This document shows, piece by piece, positions 25,528 to 35,835 of a stretch of DNA of 64,000 bases; position 1 is the first letter of the stretch, and each line of letters starts with the position of its first letter. The notes under the pieces are model-generated. The model did not search any database, was not told where the DNA came from, and saw only the letters and a program-made list of their open reading frames with translations. Both the position numbers and the translations under genes were made by a program. The stretch covers positions 62,001 to 126,000 of the forward strand of contig NZ_JANSKA010000004.1 of the NCBI RefSeq assembly GCF_024741235.1, in the 5' to 3' direction. The stretch is from Tractidigestivibacter montrealensis (GTDB lineage Bacteria > Actinomycetota > Coriobacteriia > Coriobacteriales > Atopobiaceae).

Positions 25528-26343
25528 ATGTACATGGAGAGAAGCACCTGGACGCAGGTTCGTGACTACTTCAAGGAGCACGACCTGGTGATTATTGGAG
25601 TTGGCTCGACGGAGTGCCACGGCAGGCACAATCCGCTGGGCACCGATACCATGGCGCCAGACAAGATCCTTGAGCTGCTGGAACAGCGCGACGGGACGTA
25701 TCTTGTGGCACCAACACTTCCCTATGGCGCAACGGACGACCTCGTTGGGTACCCTGGCACGGTGAGCCTTGGTGTCCAGGGGCTCTACGACGTCCTTTCG
25801 AGCATCACGCGGCAGCTCAGAGCCTATGGCGCACGCCGCTTCGTCTTTCTCAATGGTCATGGCGGTAACGTCAAATCTCTCTCTATGGCGTCGATGGACC
25901 TGAACGATGCCGGCTGCCTTGCGGCGGTGGTCAACTGGTGGAGGGTTGCCCCGCAGCTTGATCCCGCATGGGGCGGCGGGCACGGTGGCGCCATGGAGAC
26001 CAGCGCCAACCTTGCCATCGATCCCGCTTCCGTTGACATGTCGCAGGTGACAGACGAGAACCTGCTCCCCGACATTGGGGCCGACATGCCCTCAACGGGA
26101 TGGAACAGCGTGATCTTTGGCGGTGCCGAGGTGGAGTTCCCGCGAAGGCTCGCCCGGTTTGCAAGCTCCGGCTGGGTTGCCGAAGGCCACGAGGACCATC
26201 CGCGCGGCGCAAGCGCCGAGCTTGGGAAGGCGATGCTTGAGGGCACTGCGGCGTGGCTACAGGAGTTCACGCATGCCCTCGAGGCGGAGACGCTGCCCAA
26301 GCCAATCGACTTCTCTCGGGCAACGGAGCACCTCGACCAGTAG
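25528..26343 (+). CDS. Creatininase-family hydrolase, paralog 2
   Basis: 271 aa, close relative of paralogs 1 and 3. GSTECHGRHNPLGTD, LNGHGGN and GGGHGGAMETS supply the expected metal ligands (Glu, His, Asp, His, Glu/His). Start ATG after AAGGAGGATGCCAC. It is followed after 73 nt by paralog 3 and then by an M42 aminopeptidase, so these three genes probably form one operon for intracellular breakdown of small amide or peptide substrates. The substrate is not known. Confidence 0.85.
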   Translation: MYMERSTWTQVRDYFKEHDLVIIGVGSTECHGRHNPLGTDTMAPDKILELLEQRDGTYLVAPTLPYGATDDLVGYPGTVSLGVQGLYDVLSSITRQLRAYGARRFVFLNGHGGNVKSLSMASMDLNDAGCLAAVVNWWRVAPQLDPAWGGGHGGAMETSANLAIDPASVDMSQVTDENLLPDIGADMPSTGWNSVIFGGAEVEFPRRLARFASSGWVAEGHEDHPRGASAELGKAMLEGTAAWLQEFTHALEAETLPKPIDFSRATEHLDQ

Positions 26344-26416
26344 CGCACACTGCATAGCTGCATCTGTACCAGGCGTTCCCGCCTGCCGAGGAACGGGCGG
26401 ACAACAAGGAGGAGAA

Positions 26417-27238
26417 ATGCGCATCGAGCTGAGTACCTGGCCTGCCGTGAAAGACTACTTTGAGCGGGGAAACGACCTCGTCGTCATGGCCATAGGAAGC
26501 ACGGAGGAGCACGGGAGGCACAACCCGCTGGGAACAGACACCCTTGCACCCAATCTGCTGCTGGAAAAGATTGATGCTGCCCTTGGCGAGGACGTGCTCA
26601 TTGCGCCCACGATTCCCTTTGGCAACGCGGATGACCTCCTGGGGTTTCCGGGAACGCTCTCGATAGGCTATGACCTTCTCCGTTCGCTTGTCCGGACGCT
26701 CAGCATGCAGCTCTACGACTATGGAGCAAGAAGGTTCCTCTTCATCAACGGCCACGGCCCCAACATCAAGCCCATCTCAAGCGTGTGCGAGGAGCTCAAT
26801 AGGCGAGGGTGCCTCGCGGCAAGGGCGGATTGGTGGCTCATGGCAGGCGAGCTCAACCCTGCGTGGGGCGGTGGCCATGGCGGGGCAGAGGAGACGGCTG
26901 CGGTGATGGCCGTCGACCCCTCGCTTGTGGATTCCTCCGAGCTTGGCCCCATGGCGCTTGCTAACGACATCTCCGACGAGCTTCCCACGTCTGGCTGGGA
27001 CAACGTTGAGTTCAAGGGCGCTCACGTTGCCATTCCGCGTGACGCCTGCCGCTACGCCGGCAACGGCTGGATTGGCCCCGACGACCCAGCGAACGCCAAC
27101 CCGGAGTGGGGAGGCCAGATGATGGACGGCGTAGCCAGCTACCTCGTCGACTTCATCGGCGCCCTCAAGCGCGCGCCGCTTCCCGCGCCCATGCCCGTCC
27201 GCACTACCAAGGCATACGGCGGCAATGGCGACAAGTAA
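26417..27238 (+). CDS. Creatininase-family hydrolase, paralog 3
   Basis: 273 aa. It has GSTEEHGRHNPLGTD near residue 28 and GGGHGGAEETA near 152. The middle motif reads INGHGPN, so one Gly of the usual NGHGGN is Pro; the metal His is kept. Start ATG with AAGGAGGAGAA upstream. The triplication within 7 kb suggests recent duplication with substrate divergence. Confidence 0.85.
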   Translation: MRIELSTWPAVKDYFERGNDLVVMAIGSTEEHGRHNPLGTDTLAPNLLLEKIDAALGEDVLIAPTIPFGNADDLLGFPGTLSIGYDLLRSLVRTLSMQLYDYGARRFLFINGHGPNIKPISSVCEELNRRGCLAARADWWLMAGELNPAWGGGHGGAEETAAVMAVDPSLVDSSELGPMALANDISDELPTSGWDNVEFKGAHVAIPRDACRYAGNGWIGPDDPANANPEWGGQMMDGVASYLVDFIGALKRAPLPAPMPVRTTKAYGGNGDK

Positions 27239-27285
27239 CGTCAGCACGTACGCGATATTGGCTCCCAAGAGAGAGGCAAGTGGCA

Positions 27286-28359
27286 ATGGATTTCAACGAT
27301 AGCGAGGTCGTGGACCTTCTCGGCAGGCTCTCTAACGCAAAGTCCCCCTCGGGCTTCGAGGACGAGACCATAGAGGTCGTGCGCGACTTCTGCCAAGGGT
27401 GGGCAAAGGTCGAGACCAACAGCGTCCACGACGCACTCGTCACCCCCAAGAACTTTACTGGCGAGAAGCCCGTGCTCATGCTCGATGCCCACGGCGACGA
27501 GGTTGGAGGCATGGTCAAGTCCATCCGCTCCAACGGCACGATGACCTTCGTTGAACTAGGACGCTTCTCTCCCAACGTGCTCACCGGCCAGGACGTGCTG
27601 GTGAGAAACACGCTTGGCGAGTGGGTCCATGGCGTGATTGGCGTGAAGCCGCCCCACTTCATGAGCGCTGCCGAGCGCGCCTCCGGAGAGCTGCAGCTCA
27701 TCCTGGACGTTGGCGCCACCTCCAAGGAGGAGGCGGTAAACGTCTTCCATATGGGCATGGGCGAGCCTTTTGTCCCGGCCACCAAGTTCGAGTACAACGA
27801 GAAGACTGGCGTTGCGTTGGGGAAGGCATTCGACTGCCGCGCAGGAGTCACCGCAGAGCTCCTCGCCCTGCGCGAGCTTTCTAGCCGCACGGATCTACCC
27901 TTTGACGTTGTTGCCTCGGTGAGCTCGATGGAGGAGGTGGGGGAGCGCGGCGTGCTGGCAGCGGCGCTGCACTTCGATCCCATGGTCGCCTTCATGTTTG
28001 AGGGCTGCCCGGCAGATGACACGTTTACCATCCCCGATGACGTCCAGACTGCCTTTCGCCATGGCCCCATGTTTCGCTACTTTGACTGCTGCATGATTAC
28101 GAACCCTCGCTACCAGCGCTTTGTACTCAAATGTGCGGCGGAGGCGGGACTTGTCTGCCAAACGAGCGTGCGGGAGGGCGGCGGCACCGACGGCGGCCCC
28201 ACCCACATGCTTGACATCCCCTGCGTGGTCGCTGGCGTTCCCAGTCGCTACGTCCACTCGGGAACCGCGCTGTGCACGCTCTATGACGTAAAGATGACGG
28301 CGGAGGTTGCGGTTGCCGTGGCCGAGCGGATTACTCCGGATGCCGTTCGCTCCTTTTAA
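27286..28359 (+). CDS. M42-family aminopeptidase (glutamyl/deblocking type)
   Basis: 357-aa cytoplasmic metallopeptidase. LDAHGDEVGGMV near residue 65 supplies metal His/Asp, SMEEVGERG near 208 the catalytic Glu pair, and the C-terminal GGTDGGPTHML...PSRYVHSG motif the last metal His. Members form tetrahedral complexes that trim short peptides. It is downstream of two creatininase-family genes and upstream of a peptide-binding protein and an Opp transporter, consistent with peptide uptake and degradation. Confidence 0.9.
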   Translation: MDFNDSEVVDLLGRLSNAKSPSGFEDETIEVVRDFCQGWAKVETNSVHDALVTPKNFTGEKPVLMLDAHGDEVGGMVKSIRSNGTMTFVELGRFSPNVLTGQDVLVRNTLGEWVHGVIGVKPPHFMSAAERASGELQLILDVGATSKEEAVNVFHMGMGEPFVPATKFEYNEKTGVALGKAFDCRAGVTAELLALRELSSRTDLPFDVVASVSSMEEVGERGVLAAALHFDPMVAFMFEGCPADDTFTIPDDVQTAFRHGPMFRYFDCCMITNPRYQRFVLKCAAEAGLVCQTSVREGGGTDGGPTHMLDIPCVVAGVPSRYVHSGTALCTLYDVKMTAEVAVAVAERITPDAVRSF

Positions 28360-28571
28360 GCAGAGCGGGACCCCTGGCAATTTGGAGTTGCGTTAACGGG
28401 TAATTACATTGTCATTTCATAAACTTTTCTATTTACGTTCTTAACGTTACATGTGGACTATTCAACCTTAATGAACACTGTTTAGAAACAATAGCCCGCT
28501 ACCCTGTTTCACAACATCAAGGTGGGACTTGATGCTTTGACAGTCAAATTGGTGTGGAAGAGGAGGAGCAT
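28360..28571 (+). promoter_or_regulatory. AT-rich promoter/leader region of the SBP2-opp operon
   Basis: 212 bp, markedly AT-richer than the flanks. It holds an imperfect inverted repeat TTACGTTCTTAACGTTA (about 28433-28449) that could be an operator, and a possible -35 TTGTCA at 28409. No firm -10 pair is seen. The region ends with the AGGAGGAG ribosome site of SBP2. Confidence 0.45.
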
Positions 28572-30254
28572 ATGGAAGACAGGTTTGGCGGAGTCTCTCG
28601 TCGAGGCTTCATCAAGGGTGGCGTCGCAGCCGCCGCACTGGCCGGTCTCGCGGGATGCGGCAAGAACAACTCTGGAAGTGCGACTTCGGGTGGCTCTTCT
28701 TCTGATGCGGGAGCCAGCACGGGCGGCGTGCTGAAGTACTACATCAACGACCCCGTTGCCATCGACCCCTACAACACGCAGGAGTCCGAGGGCACCCAGG
28801 TCGCGAAGTGCCTGTTCGATTCCCTCACCAAGTACAACTACGACACCAAGGAGCTTGAGCCGGCGGCGGCCGAGTCCTGGGAGTCCAACGACGACGCGAC
28901 CCAGTGGACCTTCCACATCCGCAAGGACTGCAAGTTCCACAACGGTGACACCGTGAAGGCAGAGGACTTCAAGCGCGCCTTTGAGCGCATCTGCGACCCA
29001 ACGATGAAGACCCCCTCGGACGTTGCCTACCACCTCGACCCCGTCAAGGGCGCCAAGGAGATGCAGGCGGGCGAGGCCGACGAGATCTCTGGCGTCACGT
29101 GCCCCGACGACAACACGCTCGTCTTCGAGCTCACCACCCCTATGTCCGAGTGGCCGCTCGTCTGCGCCCACCAGGCGCTCGTGCCTGTTCCTAAGGCGGC
29201 ACGAGACGATCCCGACAGCTTCCTCGTTGCCCCCATCGGCAATGGCCCCTTCCAGATGGATGGCTCCTGGGTCTCCGGCCAGTACATCAACGTCAAGAAG
29301 TTCGACGGCTACTATGGCACCCCCGCAAAGCTCGATGCCGTGAACTTCTCCATCCAGAAGGACCCGGACACCGCCTTCAAGGAGTTCCAGGCCGGCAACA
29401 TCGACTTCTGCTCCGTGCCCTCCGGCCGTCTTGCCGAGGTCGAGCAGCAGTATGGCACCTCTGACGACGGCTATACCGTGACCCCCAAGAAGCAGGTCCT
29501 TACTGGTGCCGAGGCCTCAACCTACTGGCTCATCTGCGAGATGGGCGACGAGACCCTTGGCAAGAAGGAGGTCCGCCAGGCACTTAGCCTTGCCATCAAC
29601 CGCCAGAACATCTGCGACACGCTCTTCGAGGGCTCCCGCAAGCCTGCCACAAGCTGCTTCCCGCCGCTTATCGATGACTCCCCTGATTCCACGTGGGAGT
29701 ACTGCGACTACGACCCCGAGAAGGCCAAGGAGATTCTTGATAGCGCCGGCTACACGGCAGACGCGGACGGCAAGCGCAACCTCACGGTTAAGCTCTCCTA
29801 CAACTCCGGTGGCGGCCACGAGGACATCATGTCCATCATCCAGGGCGACTTCGAGGCCATCGGCGTGACCGTTCAGCAGAACTCCCTGGAATGGGCTGCC
29901 TACCTCACCGCGCTCGATGACGGTGGCTTCCAGCTCGGCCGCATGGGCTGGATCACCGACTACCCCAACATGGACAACTTCCTGTACCCCAACTTCTACA
30001 GCACCTCGTCGAACAACTACGGCAAGTACTCCAACCCTGAGTTCGACAAGCTGGTCGAGGACGCCCGCAAGGTCACCGACGAGGAGGAGCGCAAGTCCGA
30101 GTATCGCAAGGCCTGCAAGCTCCTGGGCGAGGACATGCCGGTCATCCCCATCATGTTCTACGCGCACGACCACATTGGCTCCGAGAGGATTCAGAGCCTG
30201 TACTACGACCCGGCAGGCATTGCCCACCTAGGCGAGGCTAGCGTCCAGGCCTAG
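28572..30254 (+). CDS. Peptide ABC transporter substrate-binding lipoprotein (SBP2)
   Basis: 560-aa family 5 solute-binding protein. N-terminus VSRRGFIKGGVAAAALAGLAGCG shows a twin-arginine motif and lipobox LAGC. It is similar in organisation to SBP1 (shared CKFHNGDTVKAEDFKRAFERICDP-type signature and ...LAINRQNICDTLFEG). The ATG at 28572 with AGGAGGAG 3-4 nt upstream is chosen over GTG 28554. It heads the oppBCDF operon; hairpins between it and oppB probably raise its relative mRNA level. Confidence 0.88.
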   Translation: MEDRFGGVSRRGFIKGGVAAAALAGLAGCGKNNSGSATSGGSSSDAGASTGGVLKYYINDPVAIDPYNTQESEGTQVAKCLFDSLTKYNYDTKELEPAAAESWESNDDATQWTFHIRKDCKFHNGDTVKAEDFKRAFERICDPTMKTPSDVAYHLDPVKGAKEMQAGEADEISGVTCPDDNTLVFELTTPMSEWPLVCAHQALVPVPKAARDDPDSFLVAPIGNGPFQMDGSWVSGQYINVKKFDGYYGTPAKLDAVNFSIQKDPDTAFKEFQAGNIDFCSVPSGRLAEVEQQYGTSDDGYTVTPKKQVLTGAEASTYWLICEMGDETLGKKEVRQALSLAINRQNICDTLFEGSRKPATSCFPPLIDDSPDSTWEYCDYDPEKAKEILDSAGYTADADGKRNLTVKLSYNSGGGHEDIMSIIQGDFEAIGVTVQQNSLEWAAYLTALDDGGFQLGRMGWITDYPNMDNFLYPNFYSTSSNNYGKYSNPEFDKLVEDARKVTDEEERKSEYRKACKLLGEDMPVIPIMFYAHDHIGSERIQSLYYDPAGIAHLGEASVQA

Positions 30255-30255
30255 T

Positions 30256-30295
30256 CCCCACGAGCTCGTGCGGGGCATCGGGTTTCCGGTGCCCC
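30256..30295 (+). terminator. Overlapping hairpins between SBP2 and oppB
   Basis: CCCCACGAGCTCGTGCGGGG (30256-30275) and GGGGCATCGG/CCGGTGCCCC (30272-30295) are two stems sharing GGGG at 30272-30275, so only one can form at a time. There is no U-tract, so an mRNA-stabilising or processing role is more likely than full termination. Confidence 0.5.
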
Positions 30296-30353
30296 GCCCC
30301 GCCTTAATATCGGCATCTATTGGCTCGTCCCATGTGGTGGCAGGGGAGTGACC

Positions 30354-31394
30354 ATGGGAAAATACATCATCAAGCGCGTTTTGCAGTTCATCCCGGTGTT
30401 CTTGGGAGTCACACTGATTCTGTTCTCCCTCGAGAACATCGTCCCGGGAGACCCAATCAGGCTGATTGCCGGAGACAAGAAACTCGACCCCGTCACCGAG
30501 AACAACCTGCGCGCCTCGTTCCACCTCATCGAGACGAACGACGATGGCACAATCAAGTACGACGAGAACGGCAACACCATCGAGACCCCCATGTGGGAGA
30601 GGTACTTCCTCTACGTTGGGGGCCTTCTCCACGGCGACCTTGGCGTGAGCTACCAGAAGTCTGGCCAGTCGGTCTCGAGCATTCTGGCAGACAAGTACCC
30701 CTATACTGTGCGGCTTGCCATTGTGGCTATCATCATGGAGGCGGTGCTCGGCATAGGAGCCGGCATAGTGAGCGCACTCAAACGCTACTCATTCTGGGAC
30801 ATATTTGTCACGTTCCTCTCGGCCCTGTTCGTCTCCATGCCCGCATTCTGGTTAGGCATGCTCTTACAGCTGTTCTTTGGCGTGTTCCTCAAGGATGCCA
30901 CTGGCGGCGCCTTCTACCTGCCAATATCTGGCGCTGGTGGCCCGTATGCCGAGTTCCAAGACTGGGTGTACTACATACTCCCCGCGTTCACCCTGGCTGC
31001 AATCTCGATGGCATACACGGCCCGCATCATGCGCTCCCAGCTGCTTGAGGTCATGAACCAGGACTACATCCGCACGGCAAAGGCCAAGGGGCTCTCTCGC
31101 AAGGACATCGTCATTCACCACGCCCTCAAGAACGCGCTTATCCCCGTGGTCACCTACATTGGCATGGACTTTGGCGGCCTTCTTGCCGGTGCCATCCTCA
31201 CCGAGACGGTCTTCAACTGGCCGGGCGTTGGCTACGAGACCTATCGTGCCATCACGCAGCGTGACTGGCCGCTGGTACTTGGCTCGGTAACGGTCATCGT
31301 GGTTGTGGTCATGGTCATCAACCTGATCGTCGACGTGAGCTATGCCTTCCTTGACCCGCGCATTCGCTTTGGCGCACCCAAGAACGAGAGGTAG
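30354..31394 (+). CDS. oppB: Peptide ABC transporter permease, OppB/DppB type
   Basis: 346-aa inner-membrane permease with about six transmembrane helices. N-terminal IKRVLQFIPVFLGVTLILFSLENIVPGDP is typical of OppB. The cytoplasmic EAA loop, ...DYIRTAKAKGLSRKDIVIHHALKNALIP, docks the ATPases. ATG 30354 follows GGGGAGTGACC. It works with OppC, OppD, OppF and SBP2. Confidence 0.93.
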   Translation: MGKYIIKRVLQFIPVFLGVTLILFSLENIVPGDPIRLIAGDKKLDPVTENNLRASFHLIETNDDGTIKYDENGNTIETPMWERYFLYVGGLLHGDLGVSYQKSGQSVSSILADKYPYTVRLAIVAIIMEAVLGIGAGIVSALKRYSFWDIFVTFLSALFVSMPAFWLGMLLQLFFGVFLKDATGGAFYLPISGAGGPYAEFQDWVYYILPAFTLAAISMAYTARIMRSQLLEVMNQDYIRTAKAKGLSRKDIVIHHALKNALIPVVTYIGMDFGGLLAGAILTETVFNWPGVGYETYRAITQRDWPLVLGSVTVIVVVVMVINLIVDVSYAFLDPRIRFGAPKNER

Positions 31395-31400
31395 GCAGGC

Positions 31401-32372
31401 ATGGCTGATAACACCGCACAGACGCAAGAGAAAGCCAATGACGAGAACACCCTGGGCATCTTCTCGGCAAAGGCTGCCGCCGCAGCCGTCAATGCCCAGA
31501 CCTCGTCTCGCACTATGTGGGGCGATGCTTGGAAGAGGCTGAAGCGCAACAAGCTTGCTATGATCGGCATGATCTGGATTGGCTTCGTCATCGTTGTTGC
31601 CCTGACGGCAGACCTTTGGGTTCCGGGTACGCTTGGCAGCCCAACCGAGACCGAATCGGCAACTATGGCGCAGAACTCTAGGCTTGCGCCATCGGCCGAG
31701 CATCCCTTTGGCACCGACACGCTGGGGCGTGACGTCCTCTGCCGCGTCATCTACGGTTCGAGGATCTCGCTTGCCGTCGGCGTTCTTGCAACTGCCATTT
31801 CGACCGTGCTGGGCCTCATCATGGGCGCACTTGCCGCCTATTACGGTGGCATTTGGGACACCATCATCATGAGGTTGGCCGACATCTTCTTAGCCTTCCC
31901 GTACACGCTCTTTGTCATCGCGATGCTTGCGGTCATTGGGCCGGGCGTCCAGAACGTGTTTATCGCCATCGGCATCCTGGGCTGGCCGTCCATCGCCCGC
32001 GTGTTCCGTTCGGCAATCCTTACCGTCAAGGAGAACGACTACGTTGACGCGGCGCGTGCGATGGGCGCCTCCGACGCGCGCATCATCGCCCGCCACATCT
32101 TCCCCAACTCCGTGGCAGTCATCGTGGTCTACGCCACGATGAACATCGGCTCCGCAATCCTCACCGAGGCTGCCCTGTCCTTCCTGGGTATGGGAGTCCA
32201 GGCACCCAACCCGTCCTGGGGCATCATGATTCAGGACGGCGCAACCTACCTGGCCACCCAGCCCTGGCTCATGATCATGCCCGGCCTCGCGATTCTCACC
32301 ACGGTGCTCGCCTTCACCCTTCTGGGCGATGGCCTGCGCGATGCCCTCGACGTCAAGATGAAGGATGCCTAA
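31401..32372 (+). CDS. oppC: Peptide ABC transporter permease, OppC/DppC type
   Basis: 323 aa, partner permease. It has a hydrophilic N-terminus of about 45 residues, then the OppC-type MWGDAWKRLKRNKLAMIGMIWIGF, HPFGTDTLGRDVLCRVIYGSRISL, and EAA loop YVDAARAMGASDARIIARHIFPNS. It begins 6 nt after oppB and ends 3 nt before oppD. Confidence 0.93.
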   Translation: MADNTAQTQEKANDENTLGIFSAKAAAAAVNAQTSSRTMWGDAWKRLKRNKLAMIGMIWIGFVIVVALTADLWVPGTLGSPTETESATMAQNSRLAPSAEHPFGTDTLGRDVLCRVIYGSRISLAVGVLATAISTVLGLIMGALAAYYGGIWDTIIMRLADIFLAFPYTLFVIAMLAVIGPGVQNVFIAIGILGWPSIARVFRSAILTVKENDYVDAARAMGASDARIIARHIFPNSVAVIVVYATMNIGSAILTEAALSFLGMGVQAPNPSWGIMIQDGATYLATQPWLMIMPGLAILTTVLAFTLLGDGLRDALDVKMKDA

Positions 32373-32375
32373 GCC

Positions 32376-33487
32376 ATGTTCAAGAAGAAGACCAGAGTGC
32401 AGATGCACCTCAAGGACCAGCCCGTCCCCGAAGGAGAGCACCTTCTCGAGGTCGATGACCTCAAGATGTACTTCCACACGCAGGACGGCGTGGTCAAGGC
32501 CGTGGACGGCGTGTCCTACACCCTCGACCGCGGCGAGACGCTCGGCGTGGTTGGCGAGTCTGGATCGGGCAAGTCCGTCACGCACCTCACCATCATGGGC
32601 CTCATCGACATGCCCCCGGGACGCATCGAGGGGGGTGACGTTCGCTACCGTGGCCAGTCCCTGCTCAAGATGAGCGAGGAGCAGATGCAGGACATACGCG
32701 GCAACGACATCGCGATGATCTTCCAGGACCCCATGACCTCGCTGAACCCCGTCTACACCATTGGACGCCAGCTGGGCGAGGGCCTGCGCCTGCATCGCGG
32801 CTACTCCAAGGAGGAGGCCCTCAAGCGTTCGGTCGAGCTTCTCGACATGGTGGGCATCCCCAACCCCGAGCAACGCGTCAAGGACTACCCGCACCAGTTC
32901 TCGGGTGGCATGCGCCAGCGCGTCATGATTGCCATGGCCCTTGCCTGCGACCCCGACATCCTCATTGCCGACGAGCCCACCACGGCCCTCGACGTGACCA
33001 TCCAGGCGCAGATCATCGAGCTCATGCGCGAGATGCAGAAGAAGAACGGCAACGCCATCGTGATGATCACCCACGACCTGGGCGTTGTTGCCGACGTTGC
33101 CGACAAGATCATGGTCATGTACGCGGGGCATCCCGTGGAGTTTGGCCCTGCCGAGGAGATCTTCTACAACTCCACGCACCCCTACACCTGGGGCCTCATC
33201 CGCTCGATCCCCGACCCGGTCATGACCGAGAAGCACCCGCTCACGCCCATCAAGGGCAACCCGCCCTCGCTCGTGACGCTGCCCTCCGGCTGCGCGTTCT
33301 CGCCGCGTTGCCCGTATGCCACGGACAAGTGCCGCTCCGAGCGTCCTGACCGCATCATGGTTGGTCCCAATCACTATTCCTGCTGCCACTACGCGCTTGA
33401 CAAGGACTTTGTCACCAAGAATGCCCCCAAGACGAGCAGGACCACGGCAGCAGCGCCTGAGCTGGCCGAGAAGGGAGGCGAGGCGTA

Positions 33488-33488
<1 letters not shown>
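32376..33488 (+). CDS. oppD: Peptide ABC transporter ATPase, OppD/DppD type
   Basis: 370-aa ABC ATPase. Walker A GESGSGKS near residue 64, signature FSGGMRQR near 175, Walker B ILIADEPT near 195, H-loop THDLG, and the C-terminal oligopeptide-transporter extension with cysteines ([15 protein letters not shown]), which in relatives binds an iron-sulfur cluster. The stop overlaps the oppF start. Confidence 0.93.
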
Positions 33489-34498
<1,010 letters not shown>

Positions 34499-34524
34499 TA
34501 AAAAAATCAATCTTTGTTGATTTT

Positions 34525-34566
34525 CGCCCCGCGCCACGACCCTCGGTCACCGGCACGGGGCGTTTT
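34525..34566 (+). terminator. Terminator of the first opp operon
   Basis: CGCCCCG (34525-34531) pairs with CGGGGCG (34556-34562); the stem is extended imperfectly inside and followed by TTTTGG. Confidence 0.75.
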
Positions 34567-34634
34567 GGTCGTTTGGTTTGCATTCTGTTTTCTATTGTGT
34601 AACAGAGCCATGGTGATAGACTACCCCATGTTGT

Positions 34635-34685
34635 GTCGTGCCACGCCAGACCCACATGGCGTTGCGTGGCACGCGACATGTGGGT
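34635..34685 (+). promoter_or_regulatory. Mutually exclusive hairpins in the leader of the second peptide transporter
   Basis: Segment A GTCGTGCCACGC (34635-34646) pairs with A' at 34664-34677 (two-base bulge). Segment B ACCCACATG (34650-34658) pairs exactly with B' CATGTGGGT (34677-34685). The order is A-B-A'-B', with no loop between A' and B', so the two stems cannot easily coexist. This is the logic of a switching leader RNA. It lies 150 nt upstream of the permease start; the ligand or trigger is unknown. Confidence 0.5.
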
Positions 34686-34833
34686 GGCTGTGCGGCTGGA
34701 TCCCGTCTCCTTTCGTTGTGCCAGGGGGACTCATGCTCCGTATGGCTCGGGCGAGCGGAACCCCCAAGGGGCGTGCGGGCGCAGGTGGCCGGCACCTCTC
34801 CTTTGGTTGCGCGAACGGCACAAAGGAGTTTCG

Positions 34834-35826
34834 ATGGCACGATTTCTAGGGTACCTGGCCAAGAGGATCGTCAACTACATTGTGATGATCTTCGTTGCGA
34901 CCTCGCTTACCTACTTTCTCGCGTGCGCTTTCATGAGCCCGCGCTCGAACTACGAGTCGCGCACGCCCCGGCCCTCCCAGGAGTCCATCGAGGCCTCCCT
35001 GGACAAGGCCAACCTCAACGACAAGACCCCGGTCACCGAGCGCTACCAGCGTTGGCTCACCAACATCGTGACCGAGTGGAACTGGGGCCTCTCGCCCGCG
35101 GGCGACTCCGTGAACAACGAGATCTCCAGCCGCATTGGAGCATCGGTCAAGCTCATGCTTCTCTCAACCGTCCTTTCCATCGTGATTGGCGTGAGCCTGG
35201 GCGTCTACACGGCGCAGCGCCAGTACCAGTGGCAAGACAGGTTCTGGAGCGGCCTTGCGTCGGTCTTTCTCGTCATCCCCACGGTCGTTCTGGCAATCCT
35301 CATCGTTTTCTTTGCCATCGAGATAAACCAACAGACGGGACAGCGCATCTTCTACGTCACTGGCCTCTCGAGCTACGACGGCCCCAACGTATTCGTTGCG
35401 TTCATTGACTTCCTGCAGCACATCCTTCTGCCCACGATCGTCCTTACCATCATCAGCTCCGTGGGCTACCACCTGAACCAGCGCACCTACCTCCTGGACG
35501 AGATGCATGCGGACTACGTGCGCACGGCACGCTCCAAGGGCCTCACCAAGAAGCAGGCCATCCGCAAGCACGCGCTGCGCGCAAGCCTTATCCCCACCTC
35601 GGTGAACGTGGCGTTCTCGATTGCCAGCATCTTCACGGGTGCCGTCATGACGGAGAAGATCTTCGCCATCCACGGCATGGGCGAGTACTTCATCAACTGC
35701 ATCAATAACAACAACATCAACGGTGCCGTTGCGGTCGCCGCCTTCTCGGGCGCCTGTACGCTTGTGGGCGCCCTGCTCGCAGACCTCTTCGCTGCGGCGC
35801 TCGACCCCAGAATCAAGATGAGCTAG
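34834..35826 (+). CDS. Peptide ABC transporter permease, second system (OppB-like)
   Basis: 330 aa. It has LAKRIVNYIVMIFVATSLTYFLACAFMSPR as the first helix and EAA loop DYVRTARSKGLTKKQAIRKHALRASLIPTS. It differs clearly from the first OppB: a shorter N-terminal periplasmic part with a SYESRTPRPSQE-type hydrophilic stretch. The start ATG has AAAGGAG 5 nt upstream. The 270-nt leader before it is structured. Confidence 0.92.
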   Translation: MARFLGYLAKRIVNYIVMIFVATSLTYFLACAFMSPRSNYESRTPRPSQESIEASLDKANLNDKTPVTERYQRWLTNIVTEWNWGLSPAGDSVNNEISSRIGASVKLMLLSTVLSIVIGVSLGVYTAQRQYQWQDRFWSGLASVFLVIPTVVLAILIVFFAIEINQQTGQRIFYVTGLSSYDGPNVFVAFIDFLQHILLPTIVLTIISSVGYHLNQRTYLLDEMHADYVRTARSKGLTKKQAIRKHALRASLIPTSVNVAFSIASIFTGAVMTEKIFAIHGMGEYFINCINNNNINGAVAVAAFSGACTLVGALLADLFAAALDPRIKMS

Positions 35827-35835
35827 GAGATGGCA

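Noticed and set aside
34635-34685. H-type pseudoknot riboswitch
   Set aside because: The A-B-A'-B' order fits a pseudoknot, but no nucleotides separate A' and B' to span a 12-bp stem. Alternative hairpins are geometrically more likely.
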